IMG/VR virus record: IMGVR_UViG_3300019935_000007
Coordinates: 1-36,851 of that record
Source: a virus
Reading direction: 5' to 3' (one strand)
Length of the DNA: 36,851 bases
Part shown: one piece after another, positions 36,744 to 36,851 of the stretch
Position numbering within the stretch: the stretch's first letter is position 1
How the letters are laid out: every line of letters begins with the position of its first letter
The notes under the pieces: generated by a model
Databases searched by the model: none
Seen by the model: only the letters and a program-made list of their open reading frames with translations
What the model was told of the DNA's origin: nothing
Program-made: the position numbers and the translations under genes

Positions 36744-36851
36744 ATGAAAACAGCAAATTTATCAATAACAGAAGTTATGAATAACGTTGAATCAGCGTTA
36801 ATGAATAAACGTGTTGATTACATGGGTGTTGAGTATTACGTAGGCGAGATT
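36744..36851 (+). CDS. N-terminal part of an unidentified protein (partial)
   Basis: Open from the ATG at 36744 to the window end, 36 residues (SITEVMNNVESALMNKRVDY). GCGGTAGAG lies before the ATG and a CRP-like promoter 30 nt further up. Reading on into the first bases of the window does not join it to the fragment at 2-88, so the two ends are not the same gene in a circle. Unrecognised. Confidence 0.55.
   Translation, partial: MKTANLSITEVMNNVESALMNKRVDYMGVEYYVGEI

Noticed and set aside
1-36851. Complete circular genome
   Set aside because: Joining the two ends does not continue either terminal reading frame, and no DNA polymerase is present, so this is treated as part of a larger sequence.
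1-36851. CRISPR array or insertion sequence
   Set aside because: No regularly spaced direct repeats and no transposase or terminal inverted repeats were found.

Overview
This window is phage DNA. It carries about 36.9 kb of an AT-rich, tightly packed genome with ATGA/TAATG gene overlaps and a complete T7-like (podovirus-type) virion module. No host gene, integrase, tRNA gene, RNA polymerase or DNA polymerase is visible. Both ends look open: an apparent C-terminal gene fragment sits at the left edge and an open reading frame runs off the right edge, so this is probably part of a larger phage or prophage. Promoters resemble bacterial sigma70, with several CRP-like sites. A gammaproteobacterial host (Vibrio, Shewanella or Pseudoalteromonas type) is an inference from this and the gene families, not a proof.

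Left arm (1-5090, + strand): small accessory genes, most unrecognised and many encoding tiny membrane or zinc-ribbon proteins. Within it, 886-1392 is a gene-free stretch with its own sigma70 promoter and unusually strong RNA structure (interleaved 8- and 9-bp helices, a terminator-like hairpin, and a 13-bp stem enclosing a tRNA T-arm-like hairpin). It sits directly upstream of a GIY-YIG (T5orf172/MUG113-type) nuclease gene.

Virion module (5115-23811, +): small and large terminase, T7-gp8-like portal, scaffold, major capsid, gp11- and gp12-like tail tube proteins, four gp13-16-like internal virion proteins and a tail fibre with a repetitive beta-roll-like shaft. The order is T7-like, but the terminase comes first instead of last. 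Three genes or gene groups in the capsid part (9131, 9836 and the major capsid gene at 11372) are each preceded by a sigma70-like promoter and a leader of roughly 100 nt with competing RNA helices.

Lysis module (23901-24906, -): two small membrane proteins, an M15 peptidase endolysin and a holin-like protein. It faces the late operon across a strong convergent hairpin and has its own CRP-like promoter. Recombination module (24977-27063, -): SSB, an unrecognised conserved-looking protein, a RecE/RecB-type exonuclease and a 46-residue ribbon-helix-helix-like protein. This last gene lies at a divergent promoter pair facing a RuvC-like resolvase (27282).

Right arm (27783-36851, +): many very small genes, a Rha-like/KilAC antirepressor, a Rha-family regulator with its own promoter, a DUF4373-like replication protein coupled to a DnaB-type helicase, a long coiled-coil DUF1351-like protein and a possible NinB-like protein. 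A candidate small RNA runs antisense to this arm at about 31605-31662.

The most striking signal is a promoter architecture repeated five times on both strands: TGTGA-N6-TCAC(A/T)G followed by exactly 19 nt and a TATAAT-like -10. That is the geometry of a class II CRP-dependent promoter. It precedes the lysis genes, the coiled-coil gene, two small-gene clusters and the gene at the right edge, and suggests that several phage operons are tied to host cAMP-CRP or to a CRP-like activator.
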